DNA of 64,000 nucleotides, taken from assembly GCA_964492335.1 (NCBI GenBank), contig CAZBJX010000008.1:1-64000 (forward strand), written 5' to 3'. This document shows positions 1 to 7,156 of this stretch, piece by piece. Numbering within the stretch: position 1 is the first letter of the stretch; the number at the start of each line of letters is the position of its first letter. Origin of the DNA: JAFGCL01 sp964492335 (GTDB taxonomy: Bacteria > Chloroflexota > Dehalococcoidia > UBA2247 > RBG-13-53-26). The position numbers and the translations under genes were made by a program. Below the pieces are notes generated by a model. That model did not search any database and had not been told where the DNA came from. It saw only the letters and a list, made by a program, of their open reading frames with translations.

Positions 1-2
1 GG

Positions 3-197
3 GCCAGCGTCTTCGGCGGCGACGAGGTATTGACCGCCGCCATCCTGGACCGGCTCCTGCATCACGGCACCGTGGTCAACATCAGGGGCCAGTCATACCG
101 GCTGAAGGAGAAGCTCAGGGGAGGCATCCTGGAGAGCGGTGAACCAGCTGAAACACGGATCTCAAGAAGGCAAAAGCCTACCAGTGACCAAGCCTAA
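3..197 (+). CDS. istB: IS21-family transposition helper ATPase IstB, C-terminal fragment
   Basis: Only the last 64 residues are in the window, in frame from base 3 and ending at TAA 195-197. The sequence GDEVLTAAILDRLLHHGTVV followed by NIRGQSYRLKEK is the conserved C-terminal part of IstB, the AAA+ ATPase that helps the IS21 transposase IstA select and bind target DNA. The Walker motifs lie upstream of the window. There is no frameshift in the visible part, so the gene may be intact. The IS right-end repeats begin 14 bases after its stop. Confidence 0.85.
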   Translation, partial: ASVFGGDEVLTAAILDRLLHHGTVVNIRGQSYRLKEKLRGGILESGEPAETRISRRQKPTSDQA

Positions 198-210
198 GGG
201 CACCCAGAGG

Positions 211-254
211 TGGTAGTTCTTAAACCGGCGAAAATGGTAGTTTTTAAACCGGCG
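211..254 (+). repeat. Two near-identical 20-bp repeats of an IS21 right end
   Basis: Copies at 211-230 (tggtagttcttaaaccggcg) and 235-254 (tggtagtttttaaaccggcg) differ at one base and are separated by aaaa. Tandem end repeats are typical transposase-binding sites in IS21 elements. They lie between the istB stop and the element boundary. Confidence 0.85.
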
Positions 255-260
255 TTGACA

Positions 261-554
261 ATGGCGTGGTTCGATCCTCCATTGTACAAGCTCCCAAACA
301 AGAACTGCCCCAACTGTGGCCGTCGTCAGAGTTGGTACAGATCTTGGGGGTTTGGCATTGGCTTGGACTGGGACTGCCCTCAATGCCAATCACGCCTCAT
401 TTTTGACCTCAGAAGACTGGTTTTCTTCTGGGGTTTATGGGTGATCGTGGCTATCGCTGCAAGTGTACTTGCGCAGCGAGACCTCGCGGTGATCCTCATT
501 TGGCCAGCTTTCGCCGCGATGTGGTGGTTTAACTCCGTCAAAATCAAGAAGTAG
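261..554 (+). CDS. Small zinc-ribbon membrane protein
   Basis: A 97-residue protein from ATG 261. The reading frame is open back to 210, but that part is the IS end, so 261 is the most likely native start. Cysteines form CPNCGRR near residue 16 and CPQCQSRL near residue 40, a two-knuckle zinc ribbon. Two hydrophobic segments follow (about residues 50-70 and 75-90), and the protein ends in lysines. Function is unknown. Codon and base composition are clearly AT-richer than the neighbours, which suggests transfer together with the IS. The start codon abuts the IS end, so no native ribosome binding site remains; 5' truncation by the insertion is possible. Confidence 0.55.
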   Translation: MAWFDPPLYKLPNKNCPNCGRRQSWYRSWGFGIGLDWDCPQCQSRLIFDLRRLVFFWGLWVIVAIAASVLAQRDLAVILIWPAFAAMWWFNSVKIKK

Positions 555-1027
555 TGGCATGATGCCTCTACGTTTCTTTATGCCTCGCGATCGCGAACCC
601 ATGACCGCCAAGATCGAAAGGGCGGCACCTGCCCCGTGTTTCAGGTATGCTTCGACTCTCCCCCGTCTCCACCAGAAACACGGCCGAGCCTCCGGGGCAG
701 TCACGGACTCCGGGGGTCCTGCGTGAACTGTCCTCCGCTCCGGGCCCGCACTACCTTCCGTGTGGAAGTGCTGCTACCGATCCGCCACGGCTTCCGCCTT
801 GCCTCGGCCCAGTGCCCGGAAACCTTGTCCAGACGGTCCGCGATCCCGGGTCAAGCAACTGGGCAAAGAGGTCTTCGACCAGAAAGTCGAGAAAGAAAAC
901 AGGATCACGAGGAAGGCCTCCGTGGCGTTCGACACCGAGGCGGAAGCGCTGGACTGGCTGGTGCGAGACTAGAGCTGTCCCTCCCTCCCGAATGCCCCGG
1001 CCTTTGGCCAACCGCGGCGGCTTCAGG
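555..1027. other. Gene-poor stretch with eroded coding traces
   Basis: No complete gene is recognised. A plus-strand open frame at 760-972 ends in a plausible protein tail (VAFDTEAEALDWLVRD, following a Lys/Glu-rich segment), resembling the end of a small alpha/beta protein. Its N-terminal half reads as non-coding, so it may be a gene remnant. A 9-bp inverted repeat (634-642 with 675-683) is separated by 32 bases and has no T tract. The usp promoter follows. Confidence 0.4.
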
Positions 1028-1033
1028 TACAAT
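1004..1033 (+). promoter_or_regulatory. Candidate promoter of the universal stress protein gene
   Basis: A -35 like TTGGCC (1004-1009) and a -10 TACAAT (1028-1033) are 18 bases apart. Transcription would start near 1040, about 26 bases before the usp ATG, and include the GAGGAG ribosome binding site. Pattern match only. Confidence 0.5.
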
Positions 1034-1065
1034 GGTGAATCGACCCCGCGAAGAGGAGGGTGACG

Positions 1066-1503
1066 ATGTACAAGAACATAGTCCTGCCCCTGGACGGTTC
1101 GGACGCCAGCGAGAGCGCGATCCCGCACGCGGAGCAGCTGGCTCTGGGGTGTGAGGCCAGGCACGTCACCATAGTCCACGTGGTCGAGGCGGACCGCTAC
1201 GAGGGGATGCTGACCAGCGGGAAACGGCCCGGGGTCTATCTCCAGAGGGCCGCCAGGAAGCTGGAGGCCAAGGGCATGACCGTGGACATCAGGGTGCTGA
1301 CCGGAGATCCCGCGGAAGCCATCGTCTCCTACACGGAGAAGAATCCCTGCGACATTATTGTCATGGCCAGCCACGGCCGCTCCGGCGTCACCAGGTGGGC
1401 CATCGGCAGCGTGGCCGATAAGGTCTTCCGGGCCAGCAAGATACCAGTGCTGATGGTGAAGACCCCGGTGGAGCCCAAAAAGAAGCGGGCCAGGAAGTCC
1501 TGA
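1066..1503 (+). CDS. Universal stress protein, UspA family
   Basis: A 145-residue single-domain UspA protein, the usual family length. Such proteins bind ATP or AMP in the cytosol and help cells survive starvation, redox or energy stress; partners are not known here. Visible hallmarks are the N-terminal strand ending in PLDGSD (Asp10), the GDPAEAI segment near residue 80, and the nucleotide loop at 101-115 (ASHGRSG then IGS), in which the first Gly of the G-2x-G-9x-G-S pattern is Ala. The ATG at 1066 is chosen over GTG 1060 because GAGGAG lies 7 bases upstream and the product then starts MYKNIVLPLDGS. The tail is Lys/Arg-rich. The next gene begins at or just after its stop. Confidence 0.9.
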   Translation: MYKNIVLPLDGSDASESAIPHAEQLALGCEARHVTIVHVVEADRYEGMLTSGKRPGVYLQRAARKLEAKGMTVDIRVLTGDPAEAIVSYTEKNPCDIIVMASHGRSGVTRWAIGSVADKVFRASKIPVLMVKTPVEPKKKRARKS

Positions 1504-1565
1504 CGGACATTGACACCGTTACACCGACGCTCAAGCTGATTGACCTCGCGCCGCCCATCCCGGGC

Positions 1566-2402
1566 ATGGAGAGGTTCATCGGGTCCTGGCTGGTCTGCGG
1601 CCAGCGGAAGGCCATCGTGGACCCCGGCCCAACGTCAGCCATCCCGAACCTGCTGTCGGCCCTGTCTCAGCTTGACATAAGCCCGGCTGACATAGAGTAC
1701 ATCATCCTGACTCACATCCACCTCGATCACGCGGGCGGCACGGCGACCGCGCTGCGGGACATGCCCCGGGCCCGGGTGTTCGCCCACGCGCAGGCCTATC
1801 GCCACCTGGCGGATCCGGCCCGGCTATGGGAGGCCAGCCTGAAGACCCTGGGAGCCCTGGCCCGCCAGTACGGCCGCATGGAGCCGGTGCCGGAGGACCG
1901 CCTGGCCGTCATGACCGACCTGGCGGCTGTGGACCTGGGCCTGGGCGTCGTCCTGGAGGCCCACTACACCCCCGGCCACGCGGCCCATCACCTGAGCCTC
2001 TTTGAGAGAGGGAGCGGTGCGCTGCTGGCCGGCGAAGCCGCCGGCGTCTGCATCAACGGGGCGGTGCGCCTGGCCACCCCGCCCCCATTCCGGCTGGACG
2101 AAACACTCTCGTCCATCGACCGCCTTATCGCGCTCCAGCCCGGGACCATCTGCTATGGCCATTTCGGCGCCTGCGCGGATGCCATGGACCGGCTGCGGCT
2201 GGCCCGGTCGAAACTCCTGGCGTGGCACAAGATCGTCCAGACAGCAGCCGGCGACGATCTCGGACCGGAGGAGACACTGGCGCTGCTGCGGAAGCGGGAC
2301 CCGGACCTGGCCTACCTGGATGGGCTGGGGCCGGACGCCTTCCGGCGAGAGCACGACCTGCTGATCAACAGCATCAAGGGGCTGGGCCAGCCGGCGCGCT
2401 GA
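1566..2402 (+). CDS. MBL-fold metallohydrolase (true start probably upstream)
   Basis: Metallo-beta-lactamase fold protein, 278 residues from the first ATG. The dinuclear metal motif is H50-I-H52-L-D54-H55, followed by the later ligands in YTPGHAAHH (about residue 135) and CYGHFG (about 199). It is probably a hydrolase of thioesters or related substrates; the substrate cannot be told. The open frame runs upstream of 1566 and encodes KLIDLAPPIPG just before MERFIGSW, and this is the normal N-terminus of related proteins. The real start therefore likely lies near 1500-1510, where only CTG (1500) or ATT (1509) are available, next to the usp stop. It is co-directional with usp. Confidence 0.8.
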   Translation: MERFIGSWLVCGQRKAIVDPGPTSAIPNLLSALSQLDISPADIEYIILTHIHLDHAGGTATALRDMPRARVFAHAQAYRHLADPARLWEASLKTLGALARQYGRMEPVPEDRLAVMTDLAAVDLGLGVVLEAHYTPGHAAHHLSLFERGSGALLAGEAAGVCINGAVRLATPPPFRLDETLSSIDRLIALQPGTICYGHFGACADAMDRLRLARSKLLAWHKIVQTAAGDDLGPEETLALLRKRDPDLAYLDGLGPDAFRREHDLLINSIKGLGQPAR

Positions 2403-2447
2403 CGTACCACGTAGCCGCCGCGGCCGCAGGGCGCGCCGGTCACCCGC

Positions 2448-3806
2448 TCACAGCAGCGGCAGGTAGCGCTTCAGCTCGAAGTCGGTAACCGCCCTGCGGT
2501 AGAGGTCCCACTCGACCTTCTTGTTCCGGATGAAGCTGTTGAAGACGTGGTCGCCCAGGGCCTTCTTCAGGAGCTTGCTGCCCTCGGCCACCTCGATGGC
2601 CTCCACCAGGCTGCCCGGCAGGGTCTTGATGCCCTTCTTCGCCCTCTCCTCGGGCTTCAGCTCGTAGACGTTCTCCTCCGAGGGGGCCGGCAGGGGATAT
2701 TCCTTCTCGATGCCCTCCAGCCCCGCCGCCAGTATGACGGAGAAGCACAGGTACGGGTTGCAGGCCGGGTCTGGTGAGCGCAGCTCTATCCTGGTGGCGT
2801 TCTCCTGGCCGGGCTGGTACTGGGGGATGCGGACCAGGTCCGAGCGATTGCGCTGGGCCCAGGTGATGTAGGCCGGCGCCTCGTACCCGGGGACCAGTCG
2901 CTTGTAGGAGTTGACCCACTGGTTGTTGACCACGGTGATCTCGGCTATGTGCCGCAGCAGACCCGCCAGGAAGTGCTTGCCCGTATTCGACAGGTGATGC
3001 CTGTCGTTCTTCTCGAAGAAGGCGTTGCGCTCTCCCTGGAAGAGCGATATGTGCACGTGCATGCCGCTGCCGTTGAGGGTGGCCACCGGCTTGGGCATGA
3101 AGGTGGCGTAGACGCCGTGCTTCTGGGCCACTTCCTTGACCGCGATGCGGTAGACCATCACATTGTCGGCCATCCGCAGGGCGTCCGTGTACCGCAGGTC
3201 GATCTCGTGCTGGCTGGGGGCCCCCTCGTGGTGTGCGTACTCCACCTTGATCCCCATCTGGTCCAGGATGATGATCGTCTGCCGGCGGTACTCGCTGGCC
3301 GCGTTGGGAGGCGTCACGTCGAAGTAGCCCCCCCTGTCCAGCGGCGTGACATCCTCGTTGCTGGGGAAGTAGAAGAACTCCAGCTCCGGCCCCACGTTGC
3401 AGGTGAACCCCATCCGGGTGGCCCTCTCCAGGTTCTGCTTGAGCACGTGCCGGGGGTCGCCCTCGAACGGCCGCCCGTCCGGCCAGTGGATGTCGCAGAA
3501 CATCTTGCCCGTGGCGTGGTCCATGGGGCGCCAGGGGATGATGGAGTAGGTGGTGGGGTCGGGCCGGGCGATCATGTCGCTCTCGTCGATGCGGACGAAG
3601 CCCTCCACGGACGAGCCGTCGAAGCCCAGTCCGTCGGTGAAGGCCCGGTCCATCTCCTCCACCCTCACCGAGAAGCTCTTCAGGAACCCCAGGATGTCGG
3701 AGAACCACATCCGGATGAACTTGACGTTCTGCTCACGGATCTGGCGGAGCACCTGCTCCCTGGCTTCGGCCGCCTTCTTCCGCGGTCTCGGTGCTTTCGC
3801 TGCCAT
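2448..3806 (-). CDS. glnA: Glutamine synthetase, type I
   Basis: Makes glutamine from glutamate, ammonia and ATP; cytosolic, normally a dodecamer. At 452 residues it matches the short GSI-alpha form. Visible motifs are the N-terminal FxRMWFSDILGFLKS beta-grasp region, GFDGSSVEGF, the metal-binding segments NVGPELEFF and HEGAPSQHEID, and the Arg-containing VPGYEAPAYITWAQRNRS. The Tyr-loop used for adenylylation in GSI-beta enzymes is not evident. ATG 3806 is preferred to ATG 3826 because AGGAG lies 8 bases upstream of it. It follows thrS after a 34-base gap and may be cotranscribed with it. Confidence 0.95.
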   Translation of the reverse strand: MAAKAPRPRKKAAEAREQVLRQIREQNVKFIRMWFSDILGFLKSFSVRVEEMDRAFTDGLGFDGSSVEGFVRIDESDMIARPDPTTYSIIPWRPMDHATGKMFCDIHWPDGRPFEGDPRHVLKQNLERATRMGFTCNVGPELEFFYFPSNEDVTPLDRGGYFDVTPPNAASEYRRQTIIILDQMGIKVEYAHHEGAPSQHEIDLRYTDALRMADNVMVYRIAVKEVAQKHGVYATFMPKPVATLNGSGMHVHISLFQGERNAFFEKNDRHHLSNTGKHFLAGLLRHIAEITVVNNQWVNSYKRLVPGYEAPAYITWAQRNRSDLVRIPQYQPGQENATRIELRSPDPACNPYLCFSVILAAGLEGIEKEYPLPAPSEENVYELKPEERAKKGIKTLPGSLVEAIEVAEGSKLLKKALGDHVFNSFIRNKKVEWDLYRRAVTDFELKRYLPLL

Positions 3807-3840
3807 CTCTGCTCCTTCCCTGGCCATTTCTGGTGAGGCC

Positions 3841-5586
3841 TCAACCCTTGGATTCCACGGCCGCCCGGGCCAGGGCGCGGAACTCGGCCACCGCCTTCCG
3901 GCCCAGGTCCTCGCCGCTGCGCAGGCGGACGGAGACGGCCTCCCCGGCCACCTCCTTGTCGCCCACCACCAGCATGTAGGGTATCTTCTGCAGCTGGGCC
4001 TCACGGATCTTGGAGTTCATCCTCTCCGAGCGGGCGTCGATCTGGACCCGCAGCCCGTCCGCGGCCAGTTCCGCCTGTATCTTGCGGGCGTAGTCCAGGT
4101 GGCGGTCCGCTATGGGGATGATCATCGCCTGCACCGGCGCCAGCCAGGCCGGGAAGGCCCCGCCGCAGTTCTCCACCAGCACCCCGAAGAAGCGCTCCAG
4201 GCTGCCCATGAGCGCCCGGTGCACCATGTACGGGCGCCGCTCTTTCCCATCCTCGCCGATGAAGGTCATGTCGAAGCGCTCCGGGAGGTTGAAGTCGAAC
4301 TGTATGGTGGAGCACTGCCAGTAGCGGCCCAGCACGTCCTTGATCTTGATGTCGATCTTGGGCCCGTAGAAGACGGCCTCGCCCTCCTTCCTCTCGTGGG
4401 GGAGGCTGCGGGCGTCCAGGGCCTTGACCAGCGAGCGCTCCGCCTGCCCCCACATGGCGTCGCTGCCGGCGTACTTGCCCGGGTTGGCCGGGTCGCGCAC
4501 GGAGAGCTCCACCTTGTAGTCCTCGAAGCCGAAGGCGCTCAGGATGCTGGTGCAGAAATCGAGCACCCGCAGGATCTCGTCGTCGATCTGCTCCGGGGTG
4601 CAGACGATGTGGGCGTCGTCCTGGGTGAACCCGCGGACGCGCAGCAGGCCGTGCAGCGTCCCGCTGCGCTCGTAGCGGTACACCGTGCCCAGCTCCGCCC
4701 AGCGCAGCGGCAGCTCGCGGTAGGAGCGCAGCCGGGTCTTGTAGATCAGGATGTGGAACGGGCAGTTCATGGGCTTGATGTAGTAGTCCTGCTCGTCGAT
4801 CTGCATCGGCGCGTACATGCTGTCCTTGTAGAAGCCCAGGTGCCCCGAGGTCTCCCACAGGTGCGCCCGGCCGATGTGCGGGGTGAAGACGATGTCGTAG
4901 CCGCCCTCGAGGTGCCGCCGGCGCCAGTAGTCCTCGATGAGCACCCGCACCAGCCCCCCTTTGGGGTGCCAGTAGGCCAGCCCGGGGCCGGCCTCCTCGT
5001 GGAAGCTGATCAGGTCCAGCTGCTTGAGCAGGCGGCGGTGGTCGCGGGCCTCTATCTCGGCCAGCTTCTTCAGGTGCGCGTCCAGCTCCGCCTGGGTCTC
5101 GAAGGCGGTGGCATAGATGCGCTGCAGCATGGGCCGCTTCTCGTCGCCGCGCCAGTAGGCCCCGGCGATGGAGAGCAGCTTGAAGGCGCCGATCTCCCCC
5201 GTGGTGGCCACGTGGGGCCCGCGGCACAGGTCGACAAACGAGCCACTGCGGTAGACGGTCACCGTCTGGTCCGGCAGGTCGGCGATCAGCTCCAGCTTGT
5301 AGGGCTGGGAGGCGAAGACCTGGCGGGCCTTCTCCCGGTCCATCTCCTCCCGGATGAAGGGGGACCTGGCCTCCGCCACCCGGCGCATGTTCTCCTCGAT
5401 GGCGGCCATGTCCTCCGGGACCAGGGGCCGGGGCAGCTCGAAGTCGTAGTAGAACCCGTCCTCGATGGCCGGGCCGATGCCGAACCTGGCATCCGGGAAG
5501 AGCATCTTCACCGCCTCCGCCATCACGTGGGATGCGGAATGGCGCATGGTCTCCAGTCTCGAATCCTGGGCGGCCGCTTCGCTCAT
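3841..5586 (-). CDS. thrS: Threonyl-tRNA synthetase without TGS domain
   Basis: Charges tRNA-Thr. The 581-residue protein begins directly with the editing (SAD) domain, shown by HSASHVMAEA near residue 17 and CRGPH near 125. It lacks the ~60-residue N-terminal TGS domain of the E. coli enzyme. The class II catalytic core follows, with zinc ligands in MNCPFH and VHRALMGS, motif 2 around RYERSGTLHGLLRVRGF, and a C-terminal anticodon-binding domain. The start at 5586 has GGAGAG 5 bases upstream. The leader carries a long hairpin (5606-5638) and a candidate promoter (5661-5689). No T-box sequence was seen. Confidence 0.97.
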   Translation of the reverse strand: MSEAAAQDSRLETMRHSASHVMAEAVKMLFPDARFGIGPAIEDGFYYDFELPRPLVPEDMAAIEENMRRVAEARSPFIREEMDREKARQVFASQPYKLELIADLPDQTVTVYRSGSFVDLCRGPHVATTGEIGAFKLLSIAGAYWRGDEKRPMLQRIYATAFETQAELDAHLKKLAEIEARDHRRLLKQLDLISFHEEAGPGLAYWHPKGGLVRVLIEDYWRRRHLEGGYDIVFTPHIGRAHLWETSGHLGFYKDSMYAPMQIDEQDYYIKPMNCPFHILIYKTRLRSYRELPLRWAELGTVYRYERSGTLHGLLRVRGFTQDDAHIVCTPEQIDDEILRVLDFCTSILSAFGFEDYKVELSVRDPANPGKYAGSDAMWGQAERSLVKALDARSLPHERKEGEAVFYGPKIDIKIKDVLGRYWQCSTIQFDFNLPERFDMTFIGEDGKERRPYMVHRALMGSLERFFGVLVENCGGAFPAWLAPVQAMIIPIADRHLDYARKIQAELAADGLRVQIDARSERMNSKIREAQLQKIPYMLVVGDKEVAGEAVSVRLRSGEDLGRKAVAEFRALARAAVESKG

Positions 5587-5605
5587 GGTCTCTCCGATCT
5601 ACGAC

Positions 5606-5638
5606 AGAACCTCTCTGCCCCGGGGCACGAGAGGTTCT
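5606..5638 (-). promoter_or_regulatory. Long hairpin in the thrS 5' leader
   Basis: A 10-bp perfect stem (5606-5615 with 5629-5638) encloses a 6-bp self-complementary core (5616-5621 with 5622-5627) with one unpaired base. It sits 20 bases before the thrS start, between promoter and gene. No T tract follows on the minus strand, so it is more likely a translational or processing element than a terminator. Confidence 0.5.
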
Positions 5639-5660
5639 CAAGGGGCGCGTTCACTCACTC

Positions 5661-5689
5661 ATTGTCAATTCGGGCGCGGGTTTTGTCAA
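5661..5689 (-). promoter_or_regulatory. Candidate thrS promoter
   Basis: On the minus strand TTGACA (5689-5684) and GACAAT (5666-5661) are 17 bases apart. Transcription would start near 5654, giving a leader of about 68 bases that contains the 5606-5638 hairpin. Confidence 0.5.
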
Positions 5690-5702
5690 TAGCAGCGGCG
5701 GA

Positions 5703-5890
5703 TCAGGCCGTCCCCGTGGCGTACAGGACGGCCCTCGACCGTTTCCCCACGGGGGAGACAAGGCCCAACGCCCGCAGGCAGCAGGCCACCTTCTGGGCCA
5801 GCGGACGGGGGACGTCGAGAGCGGGAGCCGGGTCACCGGTGGTGAAGGGCACCGGCCGCACGGGGTAGCTGGCCCGCAGCTCAACCGCCC
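5703..5890 (-). pseudogene. Possible remnant of a winged-helix protein
   Basis: The minus frame reads as a C-terminal tail of about 60 residues, with PVPFTTGDPAPALDVPRPLA, QKVACCLRALGL and VGKRSRAVLY. This looks like a winged-helix DNA-binding fold. No start codon and no upstream domain are present, and the frame further upstream overlaps the DUF3303-like gene. I read it as a decayed gene end, not a functional CDS; the family assignment is inference. The rest of 5587-5923 holds the thrS leader and promoter. Confidence 0.35.
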
Positions 5891-5923
5891 CTTGCGGGGT
5901 ATTGCGCTGTGTCTGAAGCGGCC

Positions 5924-6256
5924 CTACCGCCTCTTGCGGCGGGTCCTTCCAGCCGCCAGCCTGACCTTCACCTCCTCGTACTGCTCGATGCTGCACACCG
6001 GGTAGGTCTCCTCGGTGCACACGTCCGACAGGTAGGCGGAGACCACGCTGCCGTCAATCCAGGTCTGGTCGGTCACCTCTACAATTGCCAGGGAGAAGCC
6101 GTTGTGCGGCGAGACCACCTGGGTGATGAACTTCATCTTGGCGTAGGCGTCCCGGACGGCTTTGGGCGCCTTGCCCGTGTGGATGGCCTCCCACCGCCTG
6201 TCCAGCGCGTCAGCCTGCTCCGGGGTCCACCTGTAGATCGAGACAAACAGTCCCAT
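5924..6256 (-). CDS. DUF3303-like small protein
   Basis: A 110-residue cytosolic protein starting MGLFVSIYRWTPEQADALD. It resembles DUF3303-type ferredoxin-like fold proteins, in which a short strand plus WTPE-type helix is followed by a VVSPHNGFSLAIVEV segment. Biochemical role is unknown. The C-terminus is basic (RTRRKRR). The ATG at 6256 has AAGGAGGGC about 8 bases upstream on the minus strand. It is transcribed alone after korC, probably from its own promoter at 6417-6447. Confidence 0.65.
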   Translation of the reverse strand: MGLFVSIYRWTPEQADALDRRWEAIHTGKAPKAVRDAYAKMKFITQVVSPHNGFSLAIVEVTDQTWIDGSVVSAYLSDVCTEETYPVCSIEQYEEVKVRLAAGRTRRKRR

Positions 6257-6574
6257 TCAAGCCCTCCTTATGTTGCTGGCCGGCTCCGCCGGGGCAGGAG
6301 GGATCGCGCTCCCTCCCTTGTCGTCGCCGGCGAGTTGCTGGCTCCGGCTTCCCACGACCGCCAGACCCGGAGCGCCAGAGGCCCCCGTGTGGGAATCGAC
6401 AGAGATGCCTTCTACGATAATAGCACCAGCGCCATGGCCGGCGTCAATAGGGCGGGGATGGCCCGAATCCGTGGATTCCCTGGGCGCAGGGTGCAGTGTG
6501 GGTATTGTGGCAGGTTGACCAGCGTCTTCTGCCGGGTACCTGCCTGTCGGGCCGGCTGGCTCCGGGGCGGAGGC
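6257..6574. other. Intergenic region with a minus-strand promoter
   Basis: This 318-base gap separates the korC stop from the DUF3303-like gene. Apart from the candidate promoter at 6417-6447 I see no gene, RNA or terminator with a T tract. The GC-rich segment 6280-6320 can form short hairpins. Confidence 0.4.
6417..6447 (-). promoter_or_regulatory. Candidate promoter of the DUF3303-like gene
   Basis: Minus-strand TTGACG (6447-6442), a 19-base spacer and an extended -10 TGC-TATTAT (hexamer 6422-6417). The predicted leader is about 150 bases. Confidence 0.45.
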
Positions 6575-7141
6575 CTACCGGCCCCGGCGGCCGGCCCGCT
6601 CCAGGCCGAAGGCATAGCCCTGGTCGAAGGCGGCGAGGTTGAGGTCCTCGGTGCCTTCGGGAACGGACGCCCGCACCGCCTGGCGCAATGCGTCGTGCGA
6701 GACCAGGTCGGTCACCGCCGCGAAGAAGCCCAGCATGATGATGTTGGCCACCACGGGGCGGTTCATCTCCCGGGCCATGCGGGTGGCCGGGATGGACAGG
6801 GGGGTGGGCGCCACGGAGGGGTCGGTCTTGACCAGGTCCGGGTCCACGATGATCAGGGTGCCCTGCGGAGGGTTCAGCCCGTAGGTGGCGTAGGCCTCCT
6901 GGGCCAGGACCACGATGACCTCGGGGTTGATGATGCGCGGGTAGTCGATGGGCTCCTTCGAGACCACCACCTCGGCGGTGCAGGAGCCGCCGCGGGCCTC
7001 CGGGCCATAGCTCTGGGTGAGCGTGGCGTAGCCGGCGTCAAAGATGCTGGCGCCCTTGCCCACGATCTCGCCGAACAGGATGACGCCCTGGCCGCCGAAA
7101 CCGGCGATCCGCAACTCCCTCCTGGCAGCGCCCTGGCCCAT
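6575..7141 (-). CDS. korC: 2-oxoacid:ferredoxin oxidoreductase, gamma subunit
   Basis: A 188-residue gamma subunit of a thiamine-dependent 2-oxoacid:acceptor oxidoreductase, probably 2-oxoglutarate or a related acid. It starts with the glycine-rich IAGFGGQGVILFGEIVGKGA and carries SYGPEARGGSCTAEVVVS, both family hallmarks. The complex converts 2-oxoacid plus CoA to acyl-CoA, CO2 and reduced ferredoxin. AAGGGAG lies upstream of ATG 7141. It is the last gene of korDABC, 15 bases after korB. Exact substrate cannot be decided from sequence. Confidence 0.9.
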   Translation of the reverse strand: MGQGAARRELRIAGFGGQGVILFGEIVGKGASIFDAGYATLTQSYGPEARGGSCTAEVVVSKEPIDYPRIINPEVIVVLAQEAYATYGLNPPQGTLIIVDPDLVKTDPSVAPTPLSIPATRMAREMNRPVVANIIMLGFFAAVTDLVSHDALRQAVRASVPEGTEDLNLAAFDQGYAFGLERAGRRGR

Positions 7142-7156
7142 GTGCTCCCTTATCTC

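Larger units (their letters stand above)
1..260 (+). mobile_element. Right end of an IS21-type insertion sequence (partial)
   Basis: The window opens inside an insertion sequence. It holds the last 64 codons of an IstB-like ATPase (3-197), then two copies of a 20-bp repeat (211-230 and 235-254), then the terminal bases ttgaca at 255-260. Read on the minus strand the element starts TGTCAACGCCGG, which fits IS21-family ends beginning with TG and carrying multiple internal repeats. The other end and istA lie outside the window. The right boundary at 260 is inferred from the TG/CA rule; no target duplication can be checked. Confidence 0.8.

Noticed and set aside
636..1154. Long overlapping plus and minus frames across 636-1374
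   Set aside because: They are GC-driven shadows; composition is Arg/Pro/Gly-rich without domains, and usp is the clear gene.
2949..5868. Long plus-strand frames opposite glnA and thrS
   Set aside because: Antisense frames in high-GC DNA, full of Leu/Val/His/Arg repeats and without any recognisable fold.
5587..5900. T-box riboswitch before thrS
   Set aside because: The conserved T-box sequence (AGGGTGGNACCGCG type) was not found on the minus strand.
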